Below are positions 43,705 through 51,902 of a stretch of DNA of 64,000 nucleotides, one piece after another. This DNA is from CBDFJH01 sp965198095 (GTDB lineage: Bacteria; Latescibacterota; UBA2968; GCA-2709665), in NCBI GenBank assembly GCA_965198095.1, contig OZ240239.1, forward strand, positions 3,782,001-3,846,000, in the 5' to 3' direction. The notes beneath the pieces are model-generated. The model was not told the origin of the DNA. It made no database searches and was given only the letters and a program-made list of their open reading frames with translations. Each line of letters opens with the position of its first letter. Position 1 is the stretch's first letter. The translations under genes and the position numbers were made by a program.

Positions 43705-44850
43705 ATGCGATCAAGACGGACGGAAGCGGCGGTTCAGTCGATGAGAAGCGGCGTGATCCTGACTGTGCTTTCTTTGACCGTGACCACGTCGGCGGAGGAG
43801 TGGAAGGCGGCGCGTCCCGACTATGCGTGGTCCTTTCCGGAGGACCATTGGGCGCGACCGGACTACAAGACCGAGTGGTGGTACTTCACGGGCCATTTGG
43901 CGTCCGGCGATGGACGGCGGTTCGGCTACCAGTTCACGATATTCCGGATCGGACTCGTGCCTGAGCGATTGGAGCTGTCGTCCGAGTGGACCGCGGAAAA
44001 CCTGGTCATGGGTCACGCCGCCGTGAGCGATCTCACGTCGGGACGACACACCTTCAGCGAAGTGGTGTACCGGGCCGTGCCCTTACTGGGCGGGTTCGGG
44101 ACCTATCCCGACTCGACCATTGCGTGGTCCCGAGCGCCCGCGGGAACCGAAGGACGCTGGCGCCTGATCTGGAACGGGGGCGGGTTCGACTTCGAAATGC
44201 AGGATCGCAGGGCAAACATGGCGTTTGCGCTTTCAACCCGGCCGGCAAGGCCGATCGTCTTTCAGGGTCCGGGCGGTTACAGCCGAAAGGGAAAGCGTCC
44301 CACCGCGGCAAGCCAGTACTACAGCTTTACCCGACTCGAGACAAAGGGAACGATCTCGATCGGCGGAGATACGATGGCCGTGCGGGGCGAGAGCTGGATG
44401 GACAAGGAGTTCGGGTCGAATCAGCTCGAGGCCCACCAGGCCGGGTGGGACTGGTTCAGCCTTCAGCTCAGCGACGGACGAGACGTGATGCTTTACTCGG
44501 TCCGGGACACGTCGGGCAAGGCCGACTACGCCTGGGGGACCGTCGTCGGAAAGAACGGAGATACCGTTTACATTCCGGGAGACAAGGCCTCCGTCGTTGC
44601 AGTAGAGACCTGGAAGAGCCCCGTGACCGATGCGATCTACCCATCAAAGTGGCGGGTCGTGCTCGAAGGGTCGGCTCTGCAACTGAACGTGGAACCGGAG
44701 ATCCCGGATCAGGAGAATCGAAGCCGACTCGTGCCCGGACTGTTCTACTGGGAGGGTGCGGTTCGTGTGACGGACACGGAGGGCCTGAGCGTGGGACGCG
44801 GCTACGTGGAACTGGTCGGCTATGGCAAATCGACTCTGCCCGCGCTTTGA
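43705..44850 (+). CDS. AttH/CrtC-like lipocalin-fold protein (exported)
   Basis: The 381-residue protein has an N-terminal signal peptide (MRSGVILTVLSLTVTTSA from the ATG at 43741, with cleavage before EEW). It continues with DYAWSFPEDHWARPDYKTEW, the YFTGHL strand, FGYQFTIFRIGL, RGESWMDKEFGSNQ and GWDWFSLQLSDGRDVMLYSV. These are hallmarks of the AttH / carotenoid 1,2-hydratase double-lipocalin family. It is encoded 120 bases after an FtsX permease, a combination also seen in Agrobacterium att genes. It probably binds a lipid or isoprenoid in the periplasm for the transporter; hydratase activity is not shown by context. Confidence 0.88.
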   Translation: MRSRRTEAAVQSMRSGVILTVLSLTVTTSAEEWKAARPDYAWSFPEDHWARPDYKTEWWYFTGHLASGDGRRFGYQFTIFRIGLVPERLELSSEWTAENLVMGHAAVSDLTSGRHTFSEVVYRAVPLLGGFGTYPDSTIAWSRAPAGTEGRWRLIWNGGGFDFEMQDRRANMAFALSTRPARPIVFQGPGGYSRKGKRPTAASQYYSFTRLETKGTISIGGDTMAVRGESWMDKEFGSNQLEAHQAGWDWFSLQLSDGRDVMLYSVRDTSGKADYAWGTVVGKNGDTVYIPGDKASVVAVETWKSPVTDAIYPSKWRVVLEGSALQLNVEPEIPDQENRSRLVPGLFYWEGAVRVTDTEGLSVGRGYVELVGYGKSTLPAL

Positions 44851-44874
44851 TGACGAACAGACCGGGAGGCGTGG

Positions 44875-45570
44875 ATGAAGCAGGTTCAGGATGTCAAGGC
44901 GCTCATGTTCGACCTGTTCGGTACGATTCTGGATCTGGAAGGCAGCCTGATCCCCCACATTCAGACGTTCCTGACGGAAAAGGGCGCAGATGTGTCAGCA
45001 GGCCGGTTCTGGGATCAATGGCGTGCCAGGCAGAGGATCGAACAGTTTCAGGATACGATTATGATGGTGGGTCACGCCGGCTATCTGGAGACGGCTCGTC
45101 GTGCATTCGTGTATACGCTCGGCTTGAACGGGATGCGAATCTGTTCGGATGAGGTGACGCGGGTGATGGGGGCCTGGAATGAGCTTTCCCCGTTTCCGGA
45201 GGTCCGTGCCGCCCTGGCGCGCCTCGAGGACACCTTCAAGCTGGCCGTCCTTTCCAACGGCGATCCCGATTTTTTGGAGCATCTCGTGACAAACCGTCTG
45301 GATTGGGCGTTTGCCGATGTGACTTCCGTGACTCGATTCGGTGTCTTCAAACCTCACCCGGCCGTCTACCGGGGGGCCGCCAGGATCCTTGGATTGGCGG
45401 TGAACGAATGCCTGATGGTCTCTGCAAACGCGTTTGATGTCGTGGGCGCCAGAGCGTGTGGCCTGAAAGCGGCCTTCGTGAATCGTCATCGACTTCCGTA
45501 TGACGATTCACCCTATCGTCCGAATCTGACGGTCGAGGATTTTACGGGTCTGGCGAATGCGTTGCTTTGA
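44875..45570 (+). CDS. HAD-superfamily hydrolase, haloacid dehalogenase type
   Basis: The 231-residue HAD protein has the nucleophile Asp in FDLFGTILD, a cap domain, motif II LAVLSNGDP, motif III Lys in FKPHPAVYRGAA and motif IV VSANAFDVVGARACGL, which is the form found in type II haloacid dehalogenases rather than phosphatases. GGAGG precedes the ATG at a good distance. It begins a same-strand series with a phosphonoacetate-hydrolase-like enzyme and other catabolic genes, with only 24-36 bases between the first three genes. The natural substrate could be a haloacid or a phosphorylated compound. Confidence 0.88.
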   Translation: MKQVQDVKALMFDLFGTILDLEGSLIPHIQTFLTEKGADVSAGRFWDQWRARQRIEQFQDTIMMVGHAGYLETARRAFVYTLGLNGMRICSDEVTRVMGAWNELSPFPEVRAALARLEDTFKLAVLSNGDPDFLEHLVTNRLDWAFADVTSVTRFGVFKPHPAVYRGAARILGLAVNECLMVSANAFDVVGARACGLKAAFVNRHRLPYDDSPYRPNLTVEDFTGLANALL

Positions 45571-45606
45571 AATCGAGCCTGGCACCCGACGTTTGAGGAA
45601 GATTGA

Positions 45607-46743
45607 ATGGCAACGCCGAAGGTCTTGATCCTGTGTATCGATGGATGCGGCCCGGAATACCTGGAGGCCGGCGACACGCCGAACCTGACCCGGCTCGGCC
45701 AGGAGGGATTCCTCACGGAAGGCAGGGCAGTGATTCCGTCCGTAACCAACGTGAATACGACGAGCATTGCGACGGGCACCTTTCCCGACCGACACGGGAT
45801 TACGACGAACTACTGCGTGGACAGAGAAAGCGGCGCGGGTTCGTTTGTCGAGGATGATCGATTTCTGCTGGAACCCACGCTGTTTCAAAAGGCGAAAGCG
45901 ACTGGCGTTGCGAGCAAGGCGGCGCTGCTGGTGACCAAAGGGAAGCTGCTGGGCCTCCTGGGTGGCGGGGCGGACGTTCGGATCGCGGCAGAGGACCCGA
46001 CGTCCGACTACGTCGACGCGATCGGGCCGGCGGAGGAGATCTACTCCGCCGAGGTCAACCTCTGGCTGTTGCGTGCGTTGCGGCGCGTGCTGCGGGATGA
46101 AGATCCGGACTTGACCTGCTGCTTTACAACAGACTGGGTCCAGCACAAGCATGGTCCGAACGACGACGTCTCGTTGAGACACATGGCCGAGATGGACCGT
46201 CTGATTGGAGCGATCGTGGATGACGACCCCGGACGGCAGATTTACGTGACGGCCGACCACGGGATGGGCTCGAAAACGCGCGGGCTGGATCCGGAACGCT
46301 GGCTGAGAGAAGGGGGCGTGGATGCGGTGGCCATTCCGATCATCAAGGACCGCTACGTCGTTCACCACGGCAATCAGGGAGGGGCTGCCTATGTCTTTCT
46401 GAAAGACCGAAGGGATCTCGCGGAGGCGCTCGCACTGTTGTCCGCCGCCCCGGGCGTGGAGAAGGTCTATCCCTCGGCCGAGGCCGCCACGACCTTCAGG
46501 CTGCATCCGGACCGCATCGGGGACCTGTTCATGCTTGCCGACAGGGAAACGGTCTTCGGTCCCCTGCCCAACGCGCAGGAGGCGCTGTCCCTGCGTTCCC
46601 ACGGCTCCCGTCACGAAGGTCGCGTGCCGATCATCGGGTTCAACAGCCCCTGGGGCCCGAACGATTTCGACTACAACCTGGACGTGGGCCGGCTGGGGCT
46701 CGGCCTGTTTGACGGCCACGAGAACGCCAGGGCGGCGGAATGA
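45607..46743 (+). CDS. Alkaline-phosphatase-superfamily phosphodiesterase, phosphonoacetate hydrolase-like
   Basis: The 378-residue enzyme has VLILCIDGCGPEYLE (first metal Asp), the nucleophile Thr in VIPSVTNVNTTSIATGTFPD, then TTDWVQHKHGPND, VTADHGM and a late RSHGSRHEGRVP with the last metal His. The SVTN-x-N-x-x-SIATG-x-x-P-x-x-HGI pattern is that of phosphonoacetate hydrolase (PhnA) and related phosphodiesterases, which use two zinc ions. The neighbouring HAD hydrolase may act on the same or a related compound. A phosphonate role is a family-based inference; other phosphate esters are possible. Confidence 0.8.
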   Translation: MATPKVLILCIDGCGPEYLEAGDTPNLTRLGQEGFLTEGRAVIPSVTNVNTTSIATGTFPDRHGITTNYCVDRESGAGSFVEDDRFLLEPTLFQKAKATGVASKAALLVTKGKLLGLLGGGADVRIAAEDPTSDYVDAIGPAEEIYSAEVNLWLLRALRRVLRDEDPDLTCCFTTDWVQHKHGPNDDVSLRHMAEMDRLIGAIVDDDPGRQIYVTADHGMGSKTRGLDPERWLREGGVDAVAIPIIKDRYVVHHGNQGGAAYVFLKDRRDLAEALALLSAAPGVEKVYPSAEAATTFRLHPDRIGDLFMLADRETVFGPLPNAQEALSLRSHGSRHEGRVPIIGFNSPWGPNDFDYNLDVGRLGLGLFDGHENARAAE

Positions 46744-46840
46744 AACGGGCCGTGTCCTGCTCGACGAAAGCGCACCGGGATCCAAACCTCTTGAACGGGC
46801 GGAGATATCCCGTCCAAGCTGATCGAACAAAGGTGCTTTC

Positions 46841-48307
46841 ATGAAGTGGATCATCGGCGGTTTTTCCCACGAGACGAACACGTTCTCGTCCGTCGCAACG
46901 GGGCTGGCGCAGTTTCGGGAACGGCACTATGCCGAGGGCGTCGAGGTCGCGACCGAGCTCGCGGGCACGCGCACGAATATCGGGGGGTTTCTGGACGTAA
47001 TCCGGAGGCGGGGAGATGAGGCCGTGCTCACGGTTTCCGCCTTTGCGACCCCGTCGGGTCGGGTGACCGAAGCAGCTTTTGACACCATTTCCGAGAGGAT
47101 CCTGAATGGGGCACGCAAGCATCCCGATGCCGACGGGATGCTGCTGGATCTGCACGGGGCCATGGTGACCGAGGAGTCGGATGACGGAGAGGGGCGGGTG
47201 CTGGAGAGGATTCGGGAAGAGGTCGGTCCCGAAATGCCGATTGTGGTTGCCTTGGATCTGCATTCCCACGTTACGGACCTGATGATCGAGCACGCCGATC
47301 TCCTGATCGGATACCAGAAGTATCCGCATACGGACATGTACGAGCGGGGCGTGGAAGCGGCAAACCTGATCGTTCGGATCGCCTCCGGCGAACTGCATCC
47401 GGTCTGCGCGCGGCGGAAACCGGGAATGATCCCCGTTCCCGCGACGTGCAACACCGAGTGGGGACTTTACAAGTCGCTCTGGGAGGAAGCGCTGCGCGCC
47501 AATCGGCCCGGTGACATCATCTCGACCTCGCTGTTTGCCGGTTTCCCGTGGGCCGATGTTCCTCAAATCGGGTTTGCGATTCTGGTCTACACCGATGGAG
47601 ACGAGGATCTGGCTCGGGAAGAAGCGGAGCGCCTCTCGGAGCGGGCCTGGAATCGACGACGGGCGTTTCTCTACACGCCTGCATCGATTCCGGGGGCGGT
47701 GTCCAAGGCACTGGCGGTGCCGGGCAGGCCGGTCGTGATTCCCGACGTGGCCGACAACCCGGGTGGCGGCGGATCCAACGACAGCGTGGAGATCGTTCGT
47801 GAACTGCTGGCTCAGAAAGCGCCGAACGCGGCGGTGTCTACGATCTACGATCCCTCCGTCGTCCGGGAGGCGATCCGAGCCGGCGTCGGTGCGAAGATCT
47901 CAACCCGTCTGGGCGCGAAGACGGACGACCTGCACGGGCGACCGCTGGAGATCGATGCGCGGGTGCGAATGATATCGGACGGCCGGTATCGTATTCGAGG
48001 CTCGATGTCGCAAGGCGCCTGGGCGAACATGGGGCCAACCGCCGTCCTGGAGCTGAAGGGCGTCCGGATCCTGGTGGCGAGTCACCGGCTTCAGACCTAC
48101 GATACCGAGGCGTTCCGCGCCGTGGGGATCGATCCGATCGACACGGACATTCTGGTCGTGAAGTCGGCGATGCATTTCCGCGCGGCATTCGGCCCGATCG
48201 CCTCAGAGGTGATCGTCGCCGACGGGCCCGGTCTCTCGTCGAACGATCTGTCGCGGTTTCCGTTTCATAGAATCGAGCGACCCCTTTTCCCGATAGACGA
48301 GCCGTGA
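46841..48307 (+). CDS. M81-family metallopeptidase (microcystinase C / MlrC-like)
   Basis: The 488-residue protein starts WIIGGFSHETNTFSSVATGL, followed by MLLDLHGAMVTEESDDGEG, VVALDLHSHVT and GYQKYPHTDMYERG (zinc ligands). PDVADNPGGGGSNDSVE is the strongest M81 signature, and a C-terminal half with LVASHRLQTYDTEAF and VKSAMHFRAAF follows. MlrC hydrolyses the linear peptide in microcystin breakdown, but most homologues are of unknown substrate. It has the full usual length. The ATG is about 100 bases after the phosphodiesterase and in the same direction. Confidence 0.9.
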   Translation: MKWIIGGFSHETNTFSSVATGLAQFRERHYAEGVEVATELAGTRTNIGGFLDVIRRRGDEAVLTVSAFATPSGRVTEAAFDTISERILNGARKHPDADGMLLDLHGAMVTEESDDGEGRVLERIREEVGPEMPIVVALDLHSHVTDLMIEHADLLIGYQKYPHTDMYERGVEAANLIVRIASGELHPVCARRKPGMIPVPATCNTEWGLYKSLWEEALRANRPGDIISTSLFAGFPWADVPQIGFAILVYTDGDEDLAREEAERLSERAWNRRRAFLYTPASIPGAVSKALAVPGRPVVIPDVADNPGGGGSNDSVEIVRELLAQKAPNAAVSTIYDPSVVREAIRAGVGAKISTRLGAKTDDLHGRPLEIDARVRMISDGRYRIRGSMSQGAWANMGPTAVLELKGVRILVASHRLQTYDTEAFRAVGIDPIDTDILVVKSAMHFRAAFGPIASEVIVADGPGLSSNDLSRFPFHRIERPLFPIDEP

Positions 48308-48513
48308 TCATCTTATCGTCGCTCATTTTACGGAAATGCGTATTATATTGCCGCGGTCGATCGGGCGCATTTCAGCCGGCGACGGTTGAGAGACGGCGGG
48401 CGGCAGGATCGACGGAGGCGGATGCCGGACTTCGGACGGCCGATCGACCCCCTTGACATCAGCGCAGAGTGCTTTCCGGATGACGTTTGCAACGTAAACG
48501 AGGAGGGATCGTG

Positions 48514-49569
48514 ATGGAGCCCGTGAGGCTGGGTATTGTCGGCTGTGGGGTGATAGGCACTCACCACTTGAATCTTGCAGACAGGTGCGCGCTGGCGGAC
48601 ATCGTCGCCGTGGCGGACGTCGTTGAAGAGCGGGCTCTCGCCGCGGCGGAGCGATTTCGTATACCCACCGTCTATGACAACGATGACGATCTGATCCACG
48701 ATGATCGGGTGGAGGCCGTGGTCCTGGCCATGCCTGCAGGGTTTCGGACCCCGGTTGCGTTCAAGGCACTGCAGCGGAACAAGCACGTCCTTCTGGAGAA
48801 GCCGGTCGCGAGATCCGCCGAGGAGGTCGAGCAGATCATGGCGCTGCAGGGAGACCGCGTGGTGGGCTGCTGCTCCTCCCGCTTTGTCTTCACCGGCCAC
48901 GCCGAGGCTGCCACCGAGTGTATTGCTTCGGGCGCACTGGGGAAGATCCGCACGGTGCGTGTGCGCGGGGTGCAGGAGGCCCCGGAGACGCCGAGAGCGC
49001 ATCCACCGGCGTGGCGTCAAAGCATGGAACAGAACGGGGGCGGGGTGCTCGTGAACGTGGGCATCTACGACCTGGACTATATGATGCACGTGACCGGATG
49101 GAAGCTCAAGCCCCGGGAGGTGCTGGCCAAGTGGTGGCCCGCGGCCGAACCGATGTCTGCGAACGTGGCGCCCGGTTCGGATGCCGACGCCCACTGCATC
49201 GGGCTTATACTTTGCGATGGGGAGATCGTTTTCAGCGTCGAGCGCGGGGAGTTCTGCAGCGTGAGAACGCATAATGCCTGGGAGATCGTAGGCACCGAAG
49301 GCGCCCTGTACGTACCGGTTCGCCCGCAAAAGGAGATTCCGGACGCCGTGATTCTGGACCGATTCGTTCCCGGCGAGGGTGTCGTGCGTGAAACGGTGTG
49401 GAAGGAAGGCGACGGGCGTGTGGACGACGATATTCTGAACGATTTCGTCTGCGCGATTCGAGAAGGCAGGCAGCCGAGGACCGACCTGGAGCGGTCCCTC
49501 GTGTTGCAGAAGATGACGGACGCGATCTATGCCTCCGCAAAATCCGGGGCGGCGGTTTCGATTTCTTGA
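48514..49569 (+). CDS. Gfo/Idh/MocA-family oxidoreductase
   Basis: The 351-residue NAD(P)-dependent dehydrogenase has LGIVGCGVIGTHHLNLA at the N-terminus, the EKPVARSAEEVEQIM motif with the catalytic Lys near residue 95, GGVLVNVGIYDLDYMMHVTG in the middle and a C-terminal beta-sheet domain. GAGGAGG lies just upstream of the start. The family oxidises inositol, sugars or sugar acids. It lies 207 bases after the M81 gene, and a TIM-barrel isomerase follows, a typical sugar-modifying pair. Confidence 0.9.
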   Translation: MEPVRLGIVGCGVIGTHHLNLADRCALADIVAVADVVEERALAAAERFRIPTVYDNDDDLIHDDRVEAVVLAMPAGFRTPVAFKALQRNKHVLLEKPVARSAEEVEQIMALQGDRVVGCCSSRFVFTGHAEAATECIASGALGKIRTVRVRGVQEAPETPRAHPPAWRQSMEQNGGGVLVNVGIYDLDYMMHVTGWKLKPREVLAKWWPAAEPMSANVAPGSDADAHCIGLILCDGEIVFSVERGEFCSVRTHNAWEIVGTEGALYVPVRPQKEIPDAVILDRFVPGEGVVRETVWKEGDGRVDDDILNDFVCAIREGRQPRTDLERSLVLQKMTDAIYASAKSGAAVSIS

Positions 49570-49680
49570 CGGGCAATTTCAGTCACCTCCCACGAAGTCG
49601 GTTCACGAGAGGCTCCGGCGGGGCGGCTCCACGGTGACGGATTCGATTCAGAAACCGCTTTCACAAGGGGGGAACGGGCC

Positions 49681-50442
49681 ATGAAACTCTGTTTTATGAC
49701 GTTTGTCTGTCCGACTTGGGACCTCGAACGTGTCGTCCGGTTTGCGCAGGACACAGACTACGACGGCGTGGAGATCAGGGTGGACATCGGACACAAGCAC
49801 GGGATATCGTCACAATCTTCCGCGGAGGAAAGGCGGCGTGCGAGGGACCGCTTCGCCGATGCGGGCGTGGAGATCCCGTGCGTCGCCAGTTCCGTACGGC
49901 TCTCCAACCCGGATCCCCGGAGGCACGCGGAACAGCTCGCGGCAGCCCGGGCGGACCTGGATCTGGCCGCTGACCTTGGCGCGCCCATTGTCAGGATTTT
50001 CGCCGGCAAAGAGGTGCCTGAACTCACGACGGAGGTCGCGACGCAGGTCGCCGCGGCGTTCGATGAGCTGGGCGCGTACGCTGAAGCCGCCGGAGTCTGT
50101 CCCATGCTCGAGTGCGGGCACGATATCATCATGACGACGGACAAGGCGGCCGAGATCATCCACCGGATCACGGCGCCGAACGTGGGCGCCCTCTGGAACG
50201 ATTCGAACATGGACGACGAAGCCTACGATCTGTTGAAGGACCGCATCAGGCACTTTCATATCCACGATGAAGTACTCGATCCGGAGAATACGAACATCCT
50301 GCATCTGGCGAAGCGAATGAAGTCGCACGGCTACACGGGCTACGTCTCTCTGGAGATCATCAAGGGAGAGGACCTGCCGGAGGATCAGCTGAGGGAGACC
50401 GGTTCCAGGCTCAAGGGATATATCACCCAGGCCTACGGATAG
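49681..50442 (+). CDS. Sugar phosphate isomerase/epimerase-like TIM-barrel protein
   Basis: The 253-residue protein of the xylose-isomerase-like (AP endonuclease 2) TIM-barrel family has DTDYDGVEIRVDIGHKHG, ADLGAPIVRIFAGKEVP, CPMLECGHDIIMT, NVGALWNDSNM, HFHIHDEVL and TGYVSLEIIKGED with metal-binding His and Glu residues. Such proteins isomerise or epimerise sugars, inositols or related compounds. GGGGGGAACGG precedes the ATG. It is next to the Gfo/Idh/MocA gene. The exact substrate is unknown. Confidence 0.85.
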   Translation: MKLCFMTFVCPTWDLERVVRFAQDTDYDGVEIRVDIGHKHGISSQSSAEERRRARDRFADAGVEIPCVASSVRLSNPDPRRHAEQLAAARADLDLAADLGAPIVRIFAGKEVPELTTEVATQVAAAFDELGAYAEAAGVCPMLECGHDIIMTTDKAAEIIHRITAPNVGALWNDSNMDDEAYDLLKDRIRHFHIHDEVLDPENTNILHLAKRMKSHGYTGYVSLEIIKGEDLPEDQLRETGSRLKGYITQAYG

Positions 50443-50526
50443 GGTCCCGAAAGCAGCGGCAGAGACGACGGAACTGCGAACGCAGGCATGGCGTTTTCTG
50501 TTGGCGGTGGCGACGAGCCGGCCTGC

Positions 50527-50853
50527 CTAGGGATGTGCGTTCGAGAGATGGAGACCTGCGACGCCGACGATGATCAGCAGAAGGGATGCGAATTTGACCG
50601 CGGACGCTGATTCCCCGAAGTAAACGATCCCGATGGCGGCGATGATCGCGGTCCCGAGCCCGGCCCAGATCGCATAGGCCACGCTGACGTCGATCGCCTT
50701 CAGGGCCATCGTCAGGGAGGCGAGGGAGGCGAGGTAGAATACGGCAACGAAAACGGATGGCCAGAGCCTGGTGAATCCGCAGGAAAGCTTCATGGCTGTC
50801 GTTCCTGAGACCTCGAGCAGAATGGCCGCCGTAAGATAGATCCAACTGGTCAC
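50527..50853 (-). CDS. Small multidrug resistance (SMR) family efflux protein
   Basis: The 108-residue protein has four transmembrane helices. ILLEVSGTTAMKLS contains the essential membrane Glu near residue 14, and FYLASLASLTMALK with VSVAYAIWAGLGTA is the standard SMR pattern (EmrE/SugE class). It exports small cations or guanidinium-like compounds as a dimer by proton exchange. The start is GTG with GGAGG upstream on the minus strand. It is transcribed opposite to the preceding catabolic series. Confidence 0.93.
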   Translation of the reverse strand: MTSWIYLTAAILLEVSGTTAMKLSCGFTRLWPSVFVAVFYLASLASLTMALKAIDVSVAYAIWAGLGTAIIAAIGIVYFGESASAVKFASLLLIIVGVAGLHLSNAHP

Positions 50854-50959
50854 GCGTCGTACCTCCAGGCAAGAGAGCGGGTGGTGTGACAGTCCGGGTG
50901 TTCAGGGCGCATTGACGCCATCTTTCGCCGCGGAGACGCGGAGGCGTGGCCCCCGAACC

Positions 50960-51346
50960 TCACGCCGGTTCGGCTTCAACGCCATCGGGGCGTGGCGAAG
51001 ATCGAGCGGACGCCGACGAGCTTCCGCCTGCGTTTTCCTGAATCCATTCCAGGTAGGGCGCGTGGCCCTCACCAATCCGGAGAGCGACGATGCCCGGGAC
51101 CTGGTAGCCGTGAAGCTCGCTGGCGCGTCGAATCAGGGCCTGCAGCCGCGCGCGGGTCGTCTTGAGCAACATCAAGACCTCGGGCTCATCTTCGATCTTC
51201 CCTTGCCAGCGATAGATGGATCGGATTCGGGGAACGATGTTCGCGCACGCTGCGAGGCGCTCCTCGACGAGCGTCCGGCCGATCTTCGCAGCTTCGTCTT
51301 CCGATCCTGCGGTGATGAAGACGACGTGGGGTTCGCAGTCCGTCAC
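50960..51346 (-). CDS. cutA: Divalent-ion tolerance protein CutA
   Basis: The 128-residue trimeric CutA1-fold protein has HVVFITAGSEDEAAKIGRTL, VEERLAACANIVPRIRSIYR, WQGKIEDEPEVLMLLKTT and HGYQVPGIVALRI with YLEWI. Linked historically to copper tolerance, its precise function is unclear. The GTG at 51346 is chosen because AAAGGAGG lies upstream; the same GTGA overlaps the stop of the Mut7-C gene, so the two are coupled. The C-terminal tail is longer and Ser-rich (GGSSSASARSSPRPDG). Confidence 0.93.
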   Translation of the reverse strand: MTDCEPHVVFITAGSEDEAAKIGRTLVEERLAACANIVPRIRSIYRWQGKIEDEPEVLMLLKTTRARLQALIRRASELHGYQVPGIVALRIGEGHAPYLEWIQENAGGSSSASARSSPRPDGVEAEPA

Positions 51347-51825
51347 GAGACCTCCTTTCGGGCCTTTTCCGCGTGTTCCCTGATTGTCTTCAACCTGCCT
51401 CTCATGCGGTTCAGGTGCGTGCCCTGCCAATAGATCCGGTGGCATTCGGGACAGGCGTGGAAGCGGCGCTGCGTCTTGAAGACGTAGGGAGGGACGCTGT
51501 CCCGAACCGCTTCAGGCGTAACCTGCAGGATCGGCTCGTTGCAGACCAGACAGCGGGTGAAGGTCTCCCGCTCGAGGTCCAGCCCGAGCATCCGGACCAG
51601 CTGAACCATCTGGTCGTCCAGGTTGCCGGAGGCGACGAGGAAACAACACCCGTCGGGACCTCGCTCCGCCAGAGGCCTGTCCCGGGTAAGGAGGATGCGA
51701 TCCTCCGCCAGCGCGCGGTTCAGCAGCGTATCGTCATCGGCGAGCGGGTCGTAGGCGGTGTCATATCCAAGAATCCTGAGCCATCGGGCCAGCTTGCCGA
51801 GCATGCCGTCGGCGACAAACTTCAT
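51343..51825 (-). CDS. Mut7-C RNase-domain protein with zinc ribbon
   Basis: The 160-residue protein starts at ATG 51825: MKFVADGMLGKLARWLRILG, ILLTRDRPLAERG, then a zinc ribbon CLVCNEPI...CPECHRIYWQG (C-x-x-C twice). The N-terminal half is PIN-like, and Asp residues in FVADGML and TRDRPL fit the fold, so ribonuclease activity is likely but unproven. It precedes and overlaps cutA. The promoter is at 51832-51860. Confidence 0.9.
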   Translation of the reverse strand: MKFVADGMLGKLARWLRILGYDTAYDPLADDDTLLNRALAEDRILLTRDRPLAERGPDGCCFLVASGNLDDQMVQLVRMLGLDLERETFTRCLVCNEPILQVTPEAVRDSVPPYVFKTQRRFHACPECHRIYWQGTHLNRMRGRLKTIREHAEKARKEVS

Positions 51826-51831
51826 AACGAC

Positions 51832-51860
51832 AATATATTTGCAGCCTTTTGCAGGGTCAA
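51832..51860 (-). promoter_or_regulatory. Promoter of the Mut7-C/cutA operon
   Basis: On the minus strand TTGACC (51860-51855), a 17-base spacer and TATATT (51837-51832). Transcription would start almost at the ATG at 51825, so the leader is very short. Confidence 0.7.
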
Positions 51861-51902
51861 GCCGCCCAAAGACGGACGGCAGACAGGGACGGCGGATCAG
51901 AG

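Noticed and set aside
40982..43714. A 910-codon minus-strand frame opposite the FtsX permease
   Set aside because: It mirrors the permease gene, is rich in Arg/His/Gln, and has no domain pattern.
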